Shown: in pieces, positions 49,509 through 57,746 of the stretch | Layout of the letters: each line of letters starts with the position of its first letter | Numbering within the stretch: the stretch's first letter is position 1 | Assembly (NCBI RefSeq): GCF_000171615.1 | Contig: NZ_ABFU01000051.3 | Span: 62,001-126,000, forward strand | Length of the DNA: 64,000 nt | Reading direction: 5' to 3' | Source of the DNA: Bacillus coahuilensis m4-4 | Lineage (GTDB): Bacteria; Bacillota; Bacilli; Bacillales; Bacillaceae_K | Made by a program: the position numbers and the translations under genes | Notes under the pieces: generated by a model | What the model saw: the letters and a program-made list of their open reading frames with translations, nothing else | What the model was told of the DNA's origin: nothing | The model's database searches: none

Positions 49509-50780
49509 ATGAGTCAAGGTGAAAAAATTTCAGTTCAAAACGGAGTATTAAACGTACCTAATCATCCAATCGTTCCATTTATTGAAGGAGACGGCACAGG
49601 TCCTGATATTTGGGCAGCTTCAAAGCGTGTGTTAGACGCAGCTGTAGAAAAAGCATATAAAGGCGAAAAGAAAATCGAGTGGAAAGAAGTATATGCTGGT
49701 GAAAAGGCTTTTAACAAAACAGGTGAGTGGCTACCAGCAGAAACGCTAGATATGATTCGCGAATACCTAATCGCGATTAAAGGACCTTTAACAACTCCAG
49801 TAGGTGGAGGAATACGATCTCTAAACGTGGCTCTTCGTCAGGAATTAGACTTGTTTGTGTGCTTACGTCCTGTGCGCTATTTCGAAGGTGTACCTTCTCC
49901 AGTTAAGCGCCCAGAAGATACGGATATGGTTATCTTCCGCGAAAACACTGAAGACATCTATGCAGGAATTGAATATGCTAAAGGCTCTGATGAAGTGAAG
50001 AAAGTGATTCAATTCCTTCAAGATGAAATGGGTGTAAATAAAATTCGTTTCCCTGAAACATCTGGAATTGGAATTAAGCCAGTATCAGAAGAAGGAACAA
50101 GCCGTCTAGTTCGTGCAGCGATTAACTACGCTATTAAAGAAGGCCGTAAATCTGTAACGCTTGTTCATAAAGGGAATATCATGAAGTTTACAGAAGGAGC
50201 TTTCAAAAACTGGGGCTATGAGCTTGCAGAAAAAGAGTTTGGTGATCAAGTGTTCACGTGGGCTCAGTATGACAAAATTAAAGACGAGCAAGGTGCTGAT
50301 GCTGCGAATAAAGCACAAAATGATGCTGAAGCAGCAGGTAAAATTATTGTAAAAGATTCTATTGCAGATATCTTCTTACAACAAATTCTAACTCGTCCAA
50401 AAGAGTTCGATGTTGTTGCAACAATGAACCTAAACGGGGACTACATTTCAGATGCATTAGCAGCTCAAGTTGGTGGAATCGGAATTGCTCCTGGTGCGAA
50501 CATTAACTATGAAACTGGACACGCAATCTTTGAAGCAACTCACGGTACAGCTCCTAAATATGCAGGCCTTGATAAAGTAAACCCATCCTCTGTTATTCTT
50601 TCAGGTGTACTGTTATTAGAACACCTTGGCTGGAATGAAGCAGCGGATCTAATTACAAAGTCTATGGAAAAAACCATCGCTTCTAAAGTGGTAACCTATG
50701 ACTTTGCACGTCTAATGGATGGTGCTACAGAAGTAAAAGCTTCAGAATTTGGTGCAGCTTTAATCGAAAATATGGAATAA
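49509..50780 (+). CDS. icd: Isocitrate dehydrogenase, NADP-dependent
   Basis: Oxidative decarboxylation of isocitrate to 2-oxoglutarate, making NADPH. The 423 residues equal the B. subtilis length. [20 protein letters not shown] carries the substrate-binding serine, [13 protein letters not shown] and [20 protein letters not shown] follow, and [12 protein letters not shown] near the C-terminus fixes NADP preference. The start follows TTGGAGGGAATACC. It is the middle gene of citZ-icd-mdh and has its own terminator, so mdh may be transcribed partly on its own. Confidence 0.97.
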   Translation: MSQGEKISVQNGVLNVPNHPIVPFIEGDGTGPDIWAASKRVLDAAVEKAYKGEKKIEWKEVYAGEKAFNKTGEWLPAETLDMIREYLIAIKGPLTTPVGGGIRSLNVALRQELDLFVCLRPVRYFEGVPSPVKRPEDTDMVIFRENTEDIYAGIEYAKGSDEVKKVIQFLQDEMGVNKIRFPETSGIGIKPVSEEGTSRLVRAAINYAIKEGRKSVTLVHKGNIMKFTEGAFKNWGYELAEKEFGDQVFTWAQYDKIKDEQGADAANKAQNDAEAAGKIIVKDSIADIFLQQILTRPKEFDVVATMNLNGDYISDALAAQVGGIGIAPGANINYETGHAIFEATHGTAPKYAGLDKVNPSSVILSGVLLLEHLGWNEAADLITKSMEKTIASKVVTYDFARLMDGATEVKASEFGAALIENME

Positions 50781-50786
50781 TACTAC

Positions 50787-50819
50787 GAAGAGAGAGTCTG
50801 AAATAGACTCTCTCTTATG
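50787..50819 (+). terminator. Intrinsic terminator-like hairpin after icd
   Basis: AGAGAGAGTCT and AGACTCTCTCT form a perfect stem, but the T tract is short (CTTATG), so read-through to mdh is expected. Confidence 0.65.
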
Positions 50820-50856
50820 TGTACATAAATAGAGTTAATTAAGGGAGGAAAATGAG

Positions 50857-51795
50857 ATGACAATGAGACGTAAAAAGATTTCTGTTATTGGTGGAGGATT
50901 TACAGGAGCTACCACGGCCTTTCTTTTAGGGCAAAAGGAACTGGGAGATGTTGTTCTTGTCGACATTCCTCAAATGGAGAACCCAACAAAAGGGAAAGCA
51001 TTAGACATGCTAGAAGCTAGCCCAGTCCAAGGATTTGATGCCTCTATTAAGGGTACGTCTAACTATGAGGATACAAAGGATTCTGATATTGTTGTGATTA
51101 CAGCTGGAATTGCACGTAAGCCAGGGATGAGTCGTGATGACCTTGTACAAACGAATCAGAAAATCATGAAATCTGTTACGCAGGAAATCGTAAAATACTC
51201 ACCAAGCTGTTATATTATCGTGTTAACAAATCCTGTTGATGCAATGACTTATACGGTATACAAAGAATCTGGATTCCCTAAAGAAAGAATTATTGGTCAA
51301 TCAGGTGTATTAGATACTGCACGCTTCCGTACATTTGTGGCAGAAGAGCTAAATGTATCAGTTAAAGATGTAACAGGATTTGTATTAGGCGGACATGGTG
51401 ATGATATGGTACCACTTGTTCGTTATTCATATGCTGGAGGAATTCCTCTAGAAACTTTAATTCCGAAGGATCGCTTAAATGCCATTGTAGAGCGTACACG
51501 TAAAGGCGGCGGAGAAATTGTGAGCTTGCTTGGGAATGGAAGTGCCTACTATGCCCCAGCAGCGGCACTTGTAGAAATGGTGGAAGCCATTATGAAAGAT
51601 CAAAAGCGTATCTTACCATCCATTGCGTATCTTGAAGGAGAGTATGGATTTGACGGCATTTATTTAGGAGTTCCTACCATTTTAGGTGGTAGGGGTATTG
51701 AAAAAATACTAGAGCTAGATTTAACAGAAGAAGAAAAAGCAGCACTAGAAAAATCAGCAGATTCTGTTAAAAGCGTAATGGCAACATTAATATAA
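50857..51795 (+). CDS. mdh: Malate dehydrogenase
   Basis: NAD-dependent oxidation of malate to oxaloacetate, the last TCA step. The 312 residues equal the B. subtilis length. [20 protein letters not shown] is the Rossmann start; [20 protein letters not shown] and RVSGF-equivalent [20 protein letters not shown] carry the active site, with catalytic His in GGHGDDM. It is of the lactate dehydrogenase-like type. The ATG follows AAGGGAGGAAAATGAG. Last gene of the citZ operon. Confidence 0.97.
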   Translation: MTMRRKKISVIGGGFTGATTAFLLGQKELGDVVLVDIPQMENPTKGKALDMLEASPVQGFDASIKGTSNYEDTKDSDIVVITAGIARKPGMSRDDLVQTNQKIMKSVTQEIVKYSPSCYIIVLTNPVDAMTYTVYKESGFPKERIIGQSGVLDTARFRTFVAEELNVSVKDVTGFVLGGHGDDMVPLVRYSYAGGIPLETLIPKDRLNAIVERTRKGGGEIVSLLGNGSAYYAPAAALVEMVEAIMKDQKRILPSIAYLEGEYGFDGIYLGVPTILGGRGIEKILELDLTEEEKAALEKSADSVKSVMATLI

Positions 51796-51805
51796 ATGCT
51801 AATTC

Positions 51806-51849
51806 GCAAACAAAGAAAAACCTCACCCCAGAGGTTTTTCTTCGTTTGC
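51806..51849 (+). terminator. Intrinsic terminator of citZ-icd-mdh
   Basis: A long stem: GCAAAC, AAGAAAAACCTC and GAGGTTTTTCTT, GTTTGC, with a short loop. Confidence 0.85.
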
Positions 51850-51967
51850 TACATGGGAAAATAAATGGTACACTATGCATATCAATAATCTGAGTTTACA
51901 GACTATTTCACTACGATAAAATGTAAACGGTTACAATAAAGCAGAATGATTAAAGGGGTGCTCATTC

Positions 51968-52441
51968 ATGATTGGAAAGAAAAGAAAAATTGGGAGAAAA
52001 ATGAGTGAAATTTCAATAGGGGAGAAGCTGTCTATTACTGAAACAATAGAAGATAAGGATTTGTTAATTTACCTTGGATTGTTTAATGATAGTAATCCGC
52101 TTTATATTCAGCATGACTATGCATCTCAAACACCACTAAAAAAACCCATAGTACCATCAATTATGATTAACGGAATCATCCATTCCGCCATTTCAAAATA
52201 TTTACCTGGATCTGGGTCAAGAATTCTAGAGCAGAATCTTACTTACCCCAATCCGGTTTACCATTATGCAACCATTGAAATTTTACTGACGATAATAGAT
52301 AAAAATGAAGACAAGCATGATGTGACCATTCATGTTGAAGGACACGATGAAGACGACAGAACAGTTGTGGAAGGCTCAATTACGGTATGCCCTCCCCACG
52401 AAAAAGAAATGATGAATGGCCAGGCGTTAGAAAATTTTTAA
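51968..52441 (+). CDS. MaoC-like hotdog-fold protein
   Basis: A 157-residue protein of the MaoC/(R)-hydratase group. IGEKLSITETIEDKDLLIYL, then FNDSNPLYIQHDYASQTPLK holds the Asp and His-like positions of the hydratase motif (D..NP.H, here NDSNPLYIQHD), and VPSIMINGIIHSAISKYLPG follows. It is expected to act on acyl-CoA or acyl-ACP, but the substrate is unknown. The ATG follows AAAGGGGTGCTCATTC. In Bacillaceae a gene of this kind often lies between mdh and phoP. Confidence 0.85.
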   Translation: MIGKKRKIGRKMSEISIGEKLSITETIEDKDLLIYLGLFNDSNPLYIQHDYASQTPLKKPIVPSIMINGIIHSAISKYLPGSGSRILEQNLTYPNPVYHYATIEILLTIIDKNEDKHDVTIHVEGHDEDDRTVVEGSITVCPPHEKEMMNGQALENF

Positions 52442-52453
52442 TCGTCCAAAATG

Positions 52454-52485
52454 AAAAAGAAATCCATAGGGGTTTCTTTTTTTTG
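52454..52485 (+). terminator. Intrinsic terminator of the maoC-like gene
   Basis: AAAGAAATCC and GGGTTTCTTT pair with wobbles, then a run of Ts. Confidence 0.75.
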
Positions 52486-52708
52486 GTAGTAATAGAATGA
52501 ATCGAATCATTTTACACAATCTAAATAAAAGGATTCATTCATCAAGTATGTTAAGATAAATTGATCGATTTGATGCGATTTTTTACTATTTTTATACTTG
52601 TTAAATTTATTTTTTGAGACAAAGTACGACAATTTTATATTATAATGAAAATAGGATCGAAGGCTTTTCGTAAGTGGGGTACTAAATCTTTAGTGTTTGG
52701 AGGAGCTT

Positions 52709-53425
52709 ATGAGTAAGAAAATTCTAGTAGTAGATGACGAGCAATCGATTGTAACGCTATTAAAATATAACCTGGAGCAAGCTGGATATACAGTGCTAAC
52801 TGCGAATGATGGTGAAGAAGGCTATGAACTAGCTATGTCTGATAAGCCAGATTTTATTGTCCTTGACTTAATGTTGCCAAAAATGGATGGTATCGAGGTT
52901 TGTAAAAATTTACGTCAACAAAAAATGATGACACCCATTTTAATGTTAACGGCTAAAGACGATGAGTTTGACAAAGTATTGGGATTAGAACTAGGTGCAG
53001 ATGATTATATGACGAAACCTTTTAGTCCTCGAGAAGTGGTTGCACGAATTAAGGCGATATTAAGAAGAACTCAAACGCTTATTCAAAGTGCGGTAGAAGA
53101 GCAGGACCCAAAGGATTACTTGAAAGTGGGAGAACTAAAAGTATATCCAGAGCATTATGAAGCGTTTATAGGGGAAGAGTTACTAGAGCTTACACCTAAG
53201 GAATTTGAATTACTCCTATACTTAACTGAAAATAAAGGGAGAGTATTAACCAGAGATCAGTTATTAAGCGCTGTTTGGAATTATGATTTTGCTGGTGATA
53301 CACGAATTGTTGATGTCCATATTAGTCATTTGAGAGATAAAATTGAGCAAAACACAAAGAAACCTATCTACATAAAAACGATTAGAGGATTAGGATATAA
53401 ATTGGAGGAGCCTAAAGTTTCATGA
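52709..53425 (+). CDS. phoP: Phosphate response regulator PhoP
   Basis: An OmpR-family regulator of the phosphate-starvation response. The 238-residue protein has a receiver domain with VVDDE, the phospho-acceptor Asp53 in VLDLMLPKMDG and the conserved Lys in MTKPFSP. The C-terminal winged helix has LTPKEFELLLYLTENKGRVL and DTRIVDVHISHLRDKIEQ. ATG 52709 follows TTGGAGGAGCTT. The stop overlaps the phoR start (ATGA). A TATAAT at 52641-52646 is a likely -10 element. The Pho box downstream of phoR is one likely target. Confidence 0.96.
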   Translation: MSKKILVVDDEQSIVTLLKYNLEQAGYTVLTANDGEEGYELAMSDKPDFIVLDLMLPKMDGIEVCKNLRQQKMMTPILMLTAKDDEFDKVLGLELGADDYMTKPFSPREVVARIKAILRRTQTLIQSAVEEQDPKDYLKVGELKVYPEHYEAFIGEELLELTPKEFELLLYLTENKGRVLTRDQLLSAVWNYDFAGDTRIVDVHISHLRDKIEQNTKKPIYIKTIRGLGYKLEEPKVS

Positions 53426-55205
53426 CAAAGTTCCGTTCAAGGCTTCTTTTCGCACTCATTACTCTTATTATGTTTGTTTTAGTGGCGGTAGGTCTTTTAC
53501 TAGGTCAAGTATTTAAGAGTTATTATTTGAGCACGTTTCAATCTAGGTTAGAAAAGAGACAGGGTTAATTGCATCAGAGATTAAACAAGCAGGGGGAATC
53601 GATGGAATCGATTCTCTGTCTTTGTCTACATATGCTGAACTTTTAGAGGTGCGTATTTCTATTATAAATGGGAGCAATGAAATTATATTTGATGGAGGAC
53701 AAGAAGAGTATGATTTAACATCGCACCGAATAACGCTTCAAAATATTGTAGATCAATGGGAATCTAGAAATGATACATTGAATCGCAAGATTGTTGAAAA
53801 TGTAGAGGTTCGTTATTATTGGGAACCGATCACCAATCAAAATGGGACAGAGCAAGGACTAATTGTATTAAGTACCTCGACGGATGTATTAAAAGCAGCT
53901 TACGGGCAAATATGGTTAGTTCTCGCCATTTCACTTGGATTATCTCTCATAATAATCGTGATTCTTGGGAGTAAAATTACTGAACAATATACTAAGCCCA
54001 TTGAATCAGCGACAAATGTAGCGATTGAGCTTGCAAAAGGTAACTACCGTGCCAGAACCTATGAAGATTATTTAGACGAAACAAGTATGCTAAGCACGTC
54101 CATTAACATTTTAGCAAGAAATCTTCAAGAAATGGTATCTGCTCAGGAGCTTCAACAAGACCGTTTGCTCACCTTAATCGAAAATATGGGGAGCGGTTTA
54201 CTCTTGATAGATCCTAGAGGATTTGTTGTGTTAATGAATAAGACCTTTAAAGAGCTATTTGAAGTGGACCCAAGTAACTATTTAAAGAAAAGATACCATG
54301 AAGCTATCCAACATGAAGATATAATAAAAGTAGTCGAAGAAGTCTTTATGACAGAAGAAAAGGTAAGAAAGCAGCTATTACTTCCGCTTCATTTAGAACG
54401 AAAGCATTTTGAGGTGTACGGTGCACCTATCATCGGAATTAGCGATGAATGGAAAGGAATATTGCTGGTTTTCCATGATATAACGGAGCTGAAAAAATTA
54501 GAACAAATGCGAAAAGATTTTGTCGCAAACGTTTCTCATGAGCTGAAAACACCTATTACTTCCATTAAAGGATTTTCTGAAACCCTCTTGGATGGTGCGC
54601 TTGAAGACCGTGATACATTAGAGTATTTCCTAAACATCATGTTAACAGAAAGTGATCGACTGCAATCTCTCATTCAAGATTTGCTTGATTTATCCAAACT
54701 TGAACAGCATGGATTTAAGCTAGATGTGTCAACCTTTGACCTCTCAAGGCTTCTTGAAGAAGTGGTGTTGATGTTAAAAGGCAAAGCAGAAGAAAAAGAA
54801 ATTCAGCTGCAGTTTGAGCCAATACCTGAACTTACACTAGAAGGGGATATGAACCGATTTAAACAAGTGTTTATTAACTTGATTAATAATGCCATATCCT
54901 ATACAGGTCCGGGTGGACATGTCAAAGTGTTTGTAAAAGAAGAGCGAGATGAGATTACGATAAAAGTACAAGATAATGGGGTCGGTATAGCAGCAAGTGA
55001 ATTACCAAGAATATTTGAGAGGTTTTATCGCATTGATAAGGCTAGAAGCAGAAACTCTGGGGGAACTGGTTTAGGGCTTGCTATTGTCAAACATATAGTT
55101 GAGGCCCATCACGGAGAAATCGATGTGGAGAGTAGTGAAGGGGTTGGAACGACCTTTATCGTTAAAGTATCCAAAGAATTCCAATATCTTTCGACAACAC
55201 TGTAG
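53422..55205 (+). CDS. phoR: Phosphate sensor histidine kinase PhoR (frameshifted in this sequence)
   Basis: Membrane kinase that phosphorylates PhoP when phosphate, sensed through wall teichoic acid intermediates in B. subtilis, runs low. The N-terminus TKFRSRLLFALITLIMFVLV is the first membrane helix; an extracytoplasmic domain, a second helix (LVLAISLGLSLIIIVILG), HAMP, PAS, the H-box NVSHELKTPITSIKGFSETL (His near 373), and N, G1 and G2 boxes (NNAISY, DNGVGIA, GGTGLGLAIVK) follow. One base is missing at TTAGAAAAGAGACAGG (about 53549-53557). Adding an A gives LEKETGLIASEIKQAGGIDG and 594 residues. Confidence 0.95.
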
Positions 55206-55217
55206 GTATTTCGAGTT

Positions 55218-55274
55218 TTTACAATATATTTACACTTGATTTATGGTACGTTAACAAATACTCTGTAATATAAT
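55218..55274 (+). promoter_or_regulatory. Four-hexamer Pho box and promoter after phoR
   Basis: TTTACA (55218), TTTACA (55229), TTTATG (55240) and TTAACA (55251) are exactly 11 bp apart, matching the TT(A/T/C)ACA-N5 PhoP pattern in B. subtilis. A TATAAT follows at 55269-55274 without a good -35, as expected for a PhoP-activated promoter. The start would be near 55281, so the boxes lie at about -63 to -25. Confidence 0.82.
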
Positions 55275-55280
55275 CTGTGA

Positions 55281-55340
55281 AAACCCCTTCATCCAAGGAG
55301 CCGAAAAAAGGTGAGAACTGACCCCGTTCTCACCTTTTTT
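55281..55340 (+). ncRNA. Candidate PhoP-activated small RNA, about 60 nt
   Basis: The promoter above drives a transcript that meets a perfect terminator after about 23 nt of unpaired 5' sequence. The 5' part is C-rich (AAAACCCCTTCATCC), able to pair with GGGG/AAGG ribosome sites, followed by AAGGAGCC. The only frame, from GTG 55277, is 14 codons without a ribosome site. It could also simply be the start of a long transcript toward hflK with the terminator as attenuator. Confidence 0.6.
55304..55340 (+). terminator. Strong intrinsic terminator after phoPR
   Basis: AAAAAAGGTGAGAAC and GTTCTCACCTTTTTT form a 15-bp perfect stem with a 7-nt loop. It ends the phoPR message and the candidate small RNA, and may also serve the 42-aa minus-strand gene. 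Confidence 0.93.
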
Positions 55341-55344
55341 CATT

Positions 55345-55473
55345 TTAATTTGTCGATTTTGTATGGTTAGGTTTATCTGGGTCCCTCTGAGGGTCAATAT
55401 CTTGACCGTGTTCCCTCTTCATTCGCTGCTCTTTTGATTCGTTTTTCGTCTCTTGCTCTTTTTTAGTCGTCAA
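55345..55473 (-). CDS. Small hydrophilic protein, 42 aa
   Basis: A gene too short for usual length limits. TTG 55473 follows AGGAGGGATTAGA on the minus strand. The product is 42 residues, highly charged and without hydrophobic segments: MTTKKEQETKNESKEQRMKR, then EHGQDIDPQRDPDKPNHTKS and TN. It ends 5 bp before the phoPR terminator, which would serve it from the other side. It resembles small Lys/Glu-rich proteins of spore formers only in composition; I do not recognise a family. Confidence 0.65.
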   Translation of the reverse strand: MTTKKEQETKNESKEQRMKREHGQDIDPQRDPDKPNHTKSTN

Positions 55474-55752
55474 TCTAATCCCTCCTACTTGTCTGACAAG
55501 TATTCTTTACCCCTCTTTAATAGAAAAAAACAAGTAATGGGTCACTGGTGCATAGAGAAAGAATTCCTCGCTTAAAGTATATGAATTTTCTCTAGTACAG
55601 AGGTAGAGGTTAAGAAACTAATGCCGTTTCTACATCAGTACAGATCCGTGTGTTGAATCAAATGATCCCCGTTAACTTTTGTTAATTCAATGAAACTATT
55701 TCCAACTCTTAACGTATATAATACTAGAACCTAGAAAGAAAGGAAGAGTGCT

Positions 55753-56719
55753 ATGAGCTTAAAAAGATTAATAGCAATCGTTGCCATGACGGTTGGTGGA
55801 ATACTTGCTATTATCATCTTATTTACGTCTTGGTATACTGTTGATGAATCTGAACAAGCGGTGATTCTAACATTTGGTGAAGCAGATGAAACCGTTCCAG
55901 AACCTGGTCTTCATTTTAAGTTACCTTATCCAATTCAAACAGTTGAAATTCTGTCAAAAGAGACATTCTCGCTGCAATTTGGCTATGAGGAGAAGGACGG
56001 AGAAATAGTAGAATACCAGCAAGAAACTCAAATGATCACAGGGGATGAAAATATTGTACTGGCAGATTTAGTTGTCCAGTGGAAAATTACTGACCCGAAA
56101 ATGTACTTGTTTAATTCAGATGACCCAGAAGAGATTTTATTTGATGCCACATCCGCATCTCTAAGAAGTGTAATCGGAAGTAGTACAATAGATGCTGCAT
56201 TGACCTCTGGTAAAGCTGAAATCGAAGGTCAAGTTAGAGAATTGTTGTCTACTCTTGTAGATAAATATGACATTGGTATCTCTGTCTTAGCAGTAAAGCT
56301 TCAAGATGTGGAGCTTCCAAATCAAGAGGTCCGTCAAGCCTTTACATCTGTGACGGATGCGAGAGAAATGATGAACACAAAAATGAATGAAGCGGAGAAA
56401 TAATAAAAATCAAAAGTTAAATGAAGCTCTTGGTGAAAAAGATGCCATCATCTCAAATGCAGAAGGTGAAAAAGCAGCACGAATAGAGCAAGCTCGTGAT
56501 GATGTGGCTATCTTTAATAAGCTATATGGTGAGTACAAAAATAATCCAGAAATTACGAGAGAACGGTTAATAATTGAGACGCTTGAGCAGGTGCTGCCTG
56601 GTTCTCAAGTATATATAATGAATGATGATGGCAGTACATTAAAGTATTTGCCTATTGAACCTCAAAAAAATGAGTCTACAATACCAGCGCCTATTGAAGG
56701 AGGGGATTCCGATGAGTGA
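55753..56719 (+). CDS. hflK: FtsH protease activity modulator HflK (frameshifted in this sequence)
   Basis: A band-7/SPFH membrane protein that with HflC surrounds and restrains FtsH in other bacteria. One N-terminal transmembrane segment (about residues 6-26) precedes VDESEQAVILTFGEADETVP, the SPFH domain and a helical tail. One A too many in GCGGAGAAATAAT (about 56399) breaks the frame. Removing it joins MNTKMNEAEN to NKNQKLNEALGEKDAIISNA and gives 321 residues, ending in IYIMNDDG-like YIMNDDGSTLKYLPI. The start follows GAAAGGAAGAGTGCT. It overlaps hflC by 8 bp. Confidence 0.9.
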
Positions 56720-57647
56720 TGGCAATGTGATTGATATGAATGAGCGTGAAAGAAAGCCTGTATCTTGGAAGAGATTCACAACTATTGGTTTTTTTCTACT
56801 AGGATTGGTAATCATTCTAGTCATCTTATTTCAATCCCTTTTTGTTGTAAAAGAAGGAGAATTTAAGGTTGTTCGTCAATTTGGTCAAATTGTGAATATT
56901 GTCGATGAACCAGGTCTTTCGTATAAAATTCCTTTTATACAAAGTGTGACGACTTTACCTAAGTATCAAATGACATATGATGTGAATGAGGCTGAAATTA
57001 ATACAAAGGATAAGAAACGTATCCTTATTGATAATTATGCCGTTTGGAAAATAGAAAACCCTAAACAAATGATTACGAATGCGCAAACACTTGAAAAAGC
57101 AGAAGCTCGTATGGAAGAATTCGTCTATTCAGTTGTCCGAACGGAATTAGGTCAATTAGAATATGAGGAAATTATTAATGATGAGAAATCTGAACGTGGC
57201 AGCTTGAACGATCGAATAACAGAAAAAGTGAATGAGCTCTTAAAGAAAGATGAATATGGAATTGTGGTTACAGATGTTCGAATGAAGAGAACGGATTTAC
57301 CAGAAGAAAATGAAATGTCTGTTTATACAAGGATGATTTCGGAACGTGAATCAACCGCACAAGACTATTTATCTAAAGGAGACGCAGCGAAAAGAAGAAT
57401 TGTTGCTGAGACGGATAGAGAAGTGAAAGAAATGATTTCAACCGCTGAAGCAGACGCTAATGTGATTCGTGCAGAAGGAGAGGCACAGGCTGCAAAGCTA
57501 TATAATGAATCATTCTCAAAGGATAAAGACTTTTATGAGCTTTATCGTACATTAGAATCCTATAAACGTACAATAGACGGAGAAACGGTTATTTTCTTAC
57601 CATCTGATTCTCCATATGCAAGATTTTTAATGGGTAATTTTGAATGA
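56712..57647 (+). CDS. hflC: Protease modulator HflC
   Basis: Partner of HflK. The 311-residue protein has one transmembrane segment (about residues 22-42) and an SPFH domain with VVKEGEFKVVRQFGQIVNIV, DEPGLSYKIPFIQSVTTLPK and RRIVAETDREVKEMISTAEA in the helical arm, and YRTLESYKRTIDGETVIFLP near the end. ATG 56712 follows AAGGAGGGGATTCC inside the hflK end, so translation is coupled. HflKC is absent from B. subtilis 168 at this place, so this is an added pair between phoPR and polA. Confidence 0.92.
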   Translation: MSDGNVIDMNERERKPVSWKRFTTIGFFLLGLVIILVILFQSLFVVKEGEFKVVRQFGQIVNIVDEPGLSYKIPFIQSVTTLPKYQMTYDVNEAEINTKDKKRILIDNYAVWKIENPKQMITNAQTLEKAEARMEEFVYSVVRTELGQLEYEEIINDEKSERGSLNDRITEKVNELLKKDEYGIVVTDVRMKRTDLPEENEMSVYTRMISERESTAQDYLSKGDAAKRRIVAETDREVKEMISTAEADANVIRAEGEAQAAKLYNESFSKDKDFYELYRTLESYKRTIDGETVIFLPSDSPYARFLMGNFE

Positions 57648-57656
57648 CCCTAAGGG

Positions 57657-57722
57657 CCGCCTTTTTCCTTTCTTATTCGAAAGTGTTAGAATAAGAAGGA
57701 GAATAGGCGGTTTATTTTTTAA
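57657..57722 (+). terminator. Long-stem terminator of hflKC
   Basis: CCGCCT, CCTTTCTTATTC and GAATAAGAAGGAG, AGGCGG arms build a long interrupted stem, followed by TTTATTTTTT. Confidence 0.8.
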
Positions 57723-57746
57723 TATCATCGCTTGGAGGTTACGAAA

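Noticed and set aside
55277-55321. 14-codon peptide from GTG 55277
   Set aside because: No ribosome site, start would lie at or before the predicted transcript start, and it ends inside the terminator.
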